A stretch of DNA of 9,809 nt, from positions 1 through 9,809 of the forward strand of contig JAQYVQ010000002.1 of assembly GCA_030145435.1 (NCBI GenBank). The letters are read 5' to 3'. The notes below the pieces were generated by a model. It was not told the origin of the DNA, made no database searches, and saw only the letters and a list, made by a program, of their open reading frames with translations. Every line of letters starts with the position of its first letter. The first letter of the stretch is position 1. The position numbers and the translations under genes are program-made. Shown here one piece after another: positions 5,626 to 9,809 of this stretch. This DNA is from Syntrophobacteria bacterium (GTDB lineage Bacteria > Desulfobacterota > DSWW01).

Positions 5626-6986
5626 TGCAAAGGACGGTTGTTGGACAGAGGAAGAAGCGATACGACGGCCTGGCCCACGTCACCGGGGAAACCCGTTTTG
5701 TGGATGATGTTTTCATCCCCGGCACCCTGACGGTCAAGGTGCTCCGGAGCCAGGTGGTCAAGGGGAACATTCGGCGTCTGGACACCTCTGCCGCCGCATC
5801 CCTGCCCGGCGTGGAGGGCATCGTCACGCACAAAGACGTACCCAACAATGCCTTCGGCCTGGTCCCCGACCAGCCGGTTCTTGCAGAGACGATCCGATAC
5901 AGGGGCCAGCCGATCGCGGCCGTGGCCGCACACGACGAAAGGGCCGCCCTGAAAGCGATCGATCAGATCAAGGTAGAAGTGGACGAGGAAGAACCCGTGT
6001 TCGACCCCCAAGAGGCGATGAAACCAGGGGCCCCCAAGGTGCGTCCTGAGGGCAACTGTTACATGTACGGGGAACATCCGTGCCGCAAGGTGGTCTTCGG
6101 AGACGTGGAGGCCGGTTTCAAGGAGGCGGATCACATCATCGAAGGGGAATTCCGCACCAACCCGGTCGAACACGCGCCGATGGAGACGCAGGTCAGCCTG
6201 GCCGTACCCGAGGGCAAGGGAAGGCTCACTATCTACACGGTCTCCCAATCTCTCCTGTTTCACCATGGCCTGCTCACCGGCATCCTGAAAATGGACAAGG
6301 ACGATCTGCGGATCGCGGGGCTGGCCGAGAAGGCCTTGCACGACTGGAAGGACGACGTTCACGTTGCCTTCCGGAGCGGAACGGTTGGGGGAAGCTTTGG
6401 CGCAAAGAACGACATTCACGCCGACCACGTCACGGCGCTTCTTGCTTTGAAGACCGGGCAACCCGTTAAGTGGCGCTGGACCCGGGAAGAGGAAACGCTC
6501 TACTCGACCCACCGTGGGGGGTGGCACATCCGCATCAGGGACGGCGTGAAGCGGGACGGACGCATCGTCGCACGCCAGGTCACGAGTATCCGCGACGCGG
6601 GCGCCTACAGCGCCTTGAACACCTATGTGGTGGACAAGCACTGTTTCATGGTCAGCGGGCCCTACTCCATCCCAAACGTCTATGTGGAGGGGTATTGCGT
6701 TTACACGAACAAGACCCCCTCCAGCTCCATGCGCGGGTTCGGCGTCTTTCCGGCAACCTTTGCCTGTGAGATGCAGATGAACAAGATCGCCGCCCAGTTG
6801 AAGATAGACCCCTGGGAATTGCGCTTGATCAACGCCTATCGCGAAGGGGATCAGACGCCGACGCGCAGGGTCCTCGACAGCGTGTACCTGATCGAGACCC
6901 TGCAGGCCTGTGCCGAGAAGGCGGGCGTGAAGTTGCCCGACAGGCTCGCGTCCATGACCTCCGAGAAACGGGAGGGTGCAGCATGA
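5625..6986 (+). CDS. Molybdenum hydroxylase molybdopterin subunit, N-terminal polypeptide (NdhL-like)
   Basis: This 453-aa protein carries the first half of a xanthine dehydrogenase-family large subunit. The a/b hammerhead domain spans about residues 14-125 (G-L-A-H-V-T-G-E-T-R-F-V-D-D near the start, RYRGQPIAAVAA at 91-102). The first molybdopterin-binding domain follows, with Gln208 in TVSQSLL, the GGSFGAK motif at 255-261, RDAGAY at 323-328 and MRGFG at 369-373. The second molybdopterin domain with the catalytic Glu is missing here and is encoded by the next gene, which starts inside this gene's stop (ATGA, 4-base overlap). Single-chain homologues have about 750-800 aa. The division falls at a domain junction with no apparent loss of conserved sequence. 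The size and gene order match NdhL (about 50 kDa) of Eubacterium barkeri nicotinate dehydrogenase. About 16 extra residues seem to lie between Gln208 and the GGSFG motif. The substrate is unknown. Confidence 0.9.
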   Translation: MQRTVVGQRKKRYDGLAHVTGETRFVDDVFIPGTLTVKVLRSQVVKGNIRRLDTSAAASLPGVEGIVTHKDVPNNAFGLVPDQPVLAETIRYRGQPIAAVAAHDERAALKAIDQIKVEVDEEEPVFDPQEAMKPGAPKVRPEGNCYMYGEHPCRKVVFGDVEAGFKEADHIIEGEFRTNPVEHAPMETQVSLAVPEGKGRLTIYTVSQSLLFHHGLLTGILKMDKDDLRIAGLAEKALHDWKDDVHVAFRSGTVGGSFGAKNDIHADHVTALLALKTGQPVKWRWTREEETLYSTHRGGWHIRIRDGVKRDGRIVARQVTSIRDAGAYSALNTYVVDKHCFMVSGPYSIPNVYVEGYCVYTNKTPSSSMRGFGVFPATFACEMQMNKIAAQLKIDPWELRLINAYREGDQTPTRRVLDSVYLIETLQACAEKAGVKLPDRLASMTSEKREGAA

Positions 6987-7981
6987 AGAAGAGAGGCGTG
7001 GGCATTGCCGCAGCCCAATACCCGACGGGTCTGGCCGGCGGAGGGGATGTGAGCCAGGCGTACGTAAAGGTCAATCCGGACGGCACTGCTGATCTCTTCA
7101 TCGGCTCCGTCGACATCGGGCAGGGAAGCAAGACCGTGCTCGCACAGATGGCAGCCGAGGAGTTGGGTATTCCCTACGAGTGGGTACGGGTTCACAACCA
7201 GGGTACCGACACGAGCCCGATCTGTTTCGGCACTTTTGCGAGCCGCGTCACCTACGCAACGGGCAACGCCGTTGTGGAGGCAGCCAGGGAGGCGAGATCC
7301 ATTCTATTTGAAGTGGCCGCCCCCTCGTTGCAGGCCACGCCCGAGGCGTTGGATGCAGCGGACGGAAAGATATTCGTCCGGGATGATCCCGGCCGTTCCA
7401 TCGGTTTCAGGGATGTGGCAAACATGGCCAACATCTTCATGAAGAAGATGATCGTGGGACAGGGGCTCTTCGCACGGGATCATTCCGCAACCGATCCCGA
7501 CACAGGAGCTTGCGACCCCTTCTGCACCATGGCCTGGGCAGCACAATTGGTAGAGGTCGAAGTGGACACGGACACCGGACAGGTCGAAGTTCTGAGGATG
7601 GTCAGTGCCTTTGACGTGGGCGGGGCCATCAACCCCATGCTCGTGGAGGGACAGATCGAGGGAGGTGCAGTTATGGGAATGGGGGCCGCACTGATGGAGG
7701 ATCTTTACCCTCACTACCCGACCCCGGAGGGCCAACCCACCAACTTGAACACCTACATCATCCCGACGGCCGTGGACATCCCGAAGAAGATGGAATCGGT
7801 CATCGTCGAGTGCCCCTCGACCGCCGGCCCCTACGGGGCAAAGGGTATCGGGGAGATGACAGCCAACGTCCCGGCCCCTGCCATCGTCAGCGCGATCCAC
7901 GATGCTGTTGGGGTATGGATCGACGAAATCCCGGTCACCCCGGAACGCCTGCTCCGGGCATTGGAGAAGGCCGACTCGTAA
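6983..7981 (+). CDS. Molybdenum hydroxylase molybdopterin subunit, C-terminal polypeptide (NdhM-like)
   Basis: This 332-aa protein forms the second half of the large subunit. It begins MKKRGVGIAAAQYPTG, which in single-chain relatives follows directly on the end of the preceding polypeptide. Visible family blocks are DIGQGSKTVLAQMAAEELG at 44-62, GTFASRVTYATGNAV at 83-97, FDVGGAINP at 210-218, and QIEGGAVMGMG at 224-234. GAKGIGE at 285-291 contains Glu291, the equivalent of the catalytic base Glu1261 of bovine xanthine oxidase. The active site is therefore complete only when both polypeptides assemble. The start ATG overlaps the upstream stop (ATGA), which should couple translation and keep the two halves in equal amounts. 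Its size of about 36 kDa fits NdhM of the four-subunit nicotinate dehydrogenase. It is the last gene of the operon, and no clear terminator follows. Confidence 0.9.
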   Translation: MKKRGVGIAAAQYPTGLAGGGDVSQAYVKVNPDGTADLFIGSVDIGQGSKTVLAQMAAEELGIPYEWVRVHNQGTDTSPICFGTFASRVTYATGNAVVEAAREARSILFEVAAPSLQATPEALDAADGKIFVRDDPGRSIGFRDVANMANIFMKKMIVGQGLFARDHSATDPDTGACDPFCTMAWAAQLVEVEVDTDTGQVEVLRMVSAFDVGGAINPMLVEGQIEGGAVMGMGAALMEDLYPHYPTPEGQPTNLNTYIIPTAVDIPKKMESVIVECPSTAGPYGAKGIGEMTANVPAPAIVSAIHDAVGVWIDEIPVTPERLLRALEKADS

Positions 7982-8194
7982 GATGAAAGGGGATGGCCAC
8001 CGGGAGAGGTTCGTTGGGACAGTACTTCAAAACGACATCGCTACGATTTGGGCTCGTAACGAATTCCAAATTGATTGGATATCGCCCAGGCCAAACTCGC
8101 TGCCCGCACCGGTCTCCAGTTCGGGCTGATAAATCACCGGAATGATCGGCCGGTTGATTGGGTTGGTGACGATCACGGATCGGCCGCATGCTTA
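7982..8194. other. Convergent spacer, no convincing gene
   Basis: These 213 bases separate the end of the molybdenum hydroxylase operon from the end of the porin gene on the other strand. GATCGGCCG occurs twice as a direct repeat (8144-8152 and 8178-8186). Its CGGCCG core is self-complementary, so the two copies could pair into a short hairpin just past the porin stop. A 5-bp stem TACGA/TCGTA lies near 8042-8058. No T-run follows either hairpin. A 48-codon frame starting at ATG 7983, next to the stop of the preceding gene, has no proper ribosome site and no recognisable motif. Confidence 0.4.
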
Positions 8195-9637
8195 TCACAG
8201 ATCGATCTCGAACCGGGCCTGGAAGATGTGCACACGGTCGCTGGCTTCCTGATTGTCAATGTCCGCATTCCCGTAATTGAATTTCAACTTGAAGATGGGA
8301 AACAAGTACCACGTCGCGCCCGCCGTGAAGATGTTCATCTTGCCCCCCAGGACATCCCCGTCGTTTAGATCCAACCGGGAGTACCTCGCCCCGATTTCAA
8401 GGCCTCCATACGTGTGGTTCCTGAGAGAGAAGCTCTTCTTGGGCCGCACTCTTGTGAAGATGCCGTGGGTCTTGTCATACAACCGAGTCTCTCCGGTGGG
8501 GAAATAGCTCACGTAAGCGTAGAACCCATCGAATTCCAGGGTTCCTTCTTCATCACTATTTACCAGAGAATGAATGTACTCGCCTTGAAAGGACAGGGAG
8601 TTCATGACGAAAGCGACCTCGGCACCCAGGAGATTCGCATTGTTCGCAGGGATCTCCCCCGTGTCCACTACGAACGGGGCGATATAACACTCGGGGCGGG
8701 ATCGGTACTGCACGCTATTCCCTTCAGCGTTCACGTAGCTGTAACTCACACCCAGATGCAGAAGACGGTTGTTGTAAAGCTCTTTCATGACAATGGGGAG
8801 GCCCGTCACCCGTCCAACGATCCGAAAATTGCTGTCCGTGATGTCACCGATGTCCGCTTCCTGCCCGTCCGCAAACCATCCGAGGGCCCAACTCATACGG
8901 TCTCCGAACTGGTTCCCCGAGCCTTCGATGCCGGGCTTGTACCCCGGGGAAAAGGCATCGACAGGGGACGCCCTCTCCATGAACGTTGTATCCCTGCTGC
9001 TTTCGAGCCTCTCCAGGGAGAAAGGAGCATTCAAGTGTCCTAGCGTGAAGGTCTGGATCCACGGAATATTCCGAAACTGGAGGTAGAAGTCGTTCAGATA
9101 GAACGAGTCCTTTGTAATGTCGAATTGAAAACTGAAATAGACAGGACCCCAGAGCAAGAAATTACCCTTCGTGTTGAGCCGTAAACGACGCACTTGAACG
9201 TCGTTGGAAAACCCATCGAGTTCGTCATCGCCGGCAAACAGGGCTGCATCCACCTGCAGCAGGCCACCGACCTTACCCTCCAGCTTCGGTTTGACTCTCA
9301 GCCGATCAGGTATGTGGAGCTCGTCCTGGAGCAAGGGGTTCCGCTGAACCCAATAATGAAGGCCCTCGTGCCAGTAGAACTTCCATTCCAGGGGCGGTTT
9401 CTCTTCTATCTTCGACTCAGGGCCGGATTCTTCGGAACTGTCTGAATCGACCGCATCTGACGCCTCGTCCGTTGCGTTCTCGGCCCCTTGGGTTACCTCG
9501 TCCGGGCCTTGCTCCGTCGTCGCAAGTCCGTCTTGGCCTGCCAGTTCAGGCTCGTCAAGGGCTTGAGCAGACGCCCCCCCCGGGGTCCCAACCAGCAACA
9601 GGAATGGAAGAAATGCTTTCAGCCAGAATGAATCCAA
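8195..9637 (-). CDS. Phosphate-selective porin O/P family outer-membrane protein
   Basis: This 480-aa protein looks like an OprO/OprP-type (Porin_O_P) beta-barrel channel. Residues 1-24 form a signal peptide: a short start with one Lys, a hydrophobic core (FLPFLLLVG) and an ASA cleavage site before QA. Residues 25-80 are an acidic, Ser/Thr/Gly-rich linker with almost no basic residues. The barrel begins near 84 with alternating aromatic strands. Family-like segments are VQVRRLRLNTKG, GPVYFSFQFDI, the LGHLNAPFSLERL stretch and the FMERASPVDAFSPGYKPGIE stretch, all characteristic of Porin_O_P. The protein ends RFEIDL, a barrel-closing strand, though with Leu instead of the usual Phe. The start is TTG at 9637 with only a weak GGGGTG ribosome site. 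An in-frame stop lies just upstream, so no earlier start is possible in this frame. The true substrate may be an anion other than phosphate. Confidence 0.85.
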   Translation of the reverse strand: MDSFWLKAFLPFLLLVGTPGGASAQALDEPELAGQDGLATTEQGPDEVTQGAENATDEASDAVDSDSSEESGPESKIEEKPPLEWKFYWHEGLHYWVQRNPLLQDELHIPDRLRVKPKLEGKVGGLLQVDAALFAGDDELDGFSNDVQVRRLRLNTKGNFLLWGPVYFSFQFDITKDSFYLNDFYLQFRNIPWIQTFTLGHLNAPFSLERLESSRDTTFMERASPVDAFSPGYKPGIEGSGNQFGDRMSWALGWFADGQEADIGDITDSNFRIVGRVTGLPIVMKELYNNRLLHLGVSYSYVNAEGNSVQYRSRPECYIAPFVVDTGEIPANNANLLGAEVAFVMNSLSFQGEYIHSLVNSDEEGTLEFDGFYAYVSYFPTGETRLYDKTHGIFTRVRPKKSFSLRNHTYGGLEIGARYSRLDLNDGDVLGGKMNIFTAGATWYLFPIFKLKFNYGNADIDNQEASDRVHIFQARFEIDL

Positions 9638-9809
9638 TAATCACCCCACAAGACAGCGTCTTTCATCACTGGCTCGCCAACGCCAGAGCGGAACCGAGGG
9701 CGCATTTTCCTCCCGTTCGTCCCTTTCCCTCCGAGGCGTTTCTCTCCCAATTGCCTGCCTTTGAGGAAGAGGACTTCTCACAAATCCCCCACGGGCATTG
9801 GGAGTGCTG
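9628..9809 (+). CDS. Possible start of a hypothetical protein, cut by the window edge
   Basis: From ATG 9628 the + strand stays open for 60 codons to the end of the window. The peptide begins MNPIITPQDSVFHHW and later reads AFLSQLPAFEEEDFSQIPHG. The composition looks protein-like, but no family is recognised. Against it, the ATG lies 10 bases inside the divergent porin gene, no good ribosome site precedes it, and minus-strand frames are also open over much of this GC-rich stretch. It could equally be the promoter region of the porin gene. Confidence 0.25.
   Translation, partial: MNPIITPQDSVFHHWLANARAEPRAHFPPVRPFPSEAFLSQLPAFEEEDFSQIPHGHWEC

Noticed and set aside
5559..6641. A 360-codon minus-strand open frame opposite the molybdopterin subunit gene
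   Set aside because: It is a shadow of a well-supported gene and has no motif of its own.
6980..6990. The split of the molybdopterin subunit as a simple frameshift mutation
   Set aside because: The junction is an ATGA overlap with a proper ATG, it lies at a domain boundary, no conserved sequence seems lost, and four-subunit relatives with the same split are known.
7935..8198. An 87-codon minus-strand frame in the spacer after the molybdenum hydroxylase operon
   Set aside because: It overlaps the end of the preceding gene and the stop of the porin gene, and the composition and lack of motifs do not look like a protein.
9637..9666. An ATG at 9664-9666 on the minus strand that could give the porin a more typical start
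   Set aside because: It is out of frame with the porin, an in-frame stop separates the frames, and no ribosome site precedes it. A frameshift error would be needed, for which there is no other sign.

Overview
The window reads like part of a GC-rich Gram-negative chromosome, most likely an anaerobic or syntrophic member of the Desulfobacterota (old Deltaproteobacteria). The grounds are an outer-membrane porin of the OprO/OprP type, a family I CoA-transferase pair, a molybdenum hydroxylase operon, and short CGTCATTCCCGC-type palindromic repeats. No ribosomal or other marker gene is present, so the taxonomic call is an inference.

Left part (1-2447, + strand): the C-terminal third of a sulfatase, cut by the window edge, runs directly into two genes for the alpha and beta subunits of a glutaconate CoA-transferase-like enzyme. 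The spacing is tight, so the three probably form one transcription unit. A palindromic repeat (about 2452-2518) separates them from a convergent VOC/glyoxalase-fold gene (2538-2999, - strand). A 158-base divergent spacer follows, then a stand-alone HDOD signalling protein (3158-4009, + strand).

Middle part (4010-7981, + strand): a tiny non-coding element with 25-26 bp perfect inverted repeats sits exactly at the HDOD stop codon, flanked by TAA on both sides. Next come a C-rich tract with a textbook G-quadruplex pattern on the opposite strand, a good sigma-70-like promoter, and a four-gene operon. The operon encodes the FAD subunit, the double [2Fe-2S] subunit and a molybdopterin subunit split into two polypeptides (453 and 332 aa), in the order FAD / FeS / Mo-N / Mo-C. 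This matches the four-subunit layout (NdhF, NdhS, NdhL, NdhM) known for nicotinate dehydrogenase of Eubacterium barkeri, so the enzyme is a xanthine dehydrogenase-family hydroxylase with a divided large subunit. Its substrate cannot be read from the sequence. A second copy of the palindromic repeat lies inside this operon.

Right part (7982-9809): a 213-base spacer without a convincing gene, then a - strand phosphate-selective-porin-family protein (8195-9637) with a signal peptide and an acidic Ser-rich linker. The last 170 bases contain an open frame running off the edge that might be the start of another gene.

Taken together, the genes suggest uptake and anaerobic catabolism of an organic compound: desulfation, activation or transfer of CoA, and hydroxylation by a molybdenum enzyme. 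The link between the units is proximity only.
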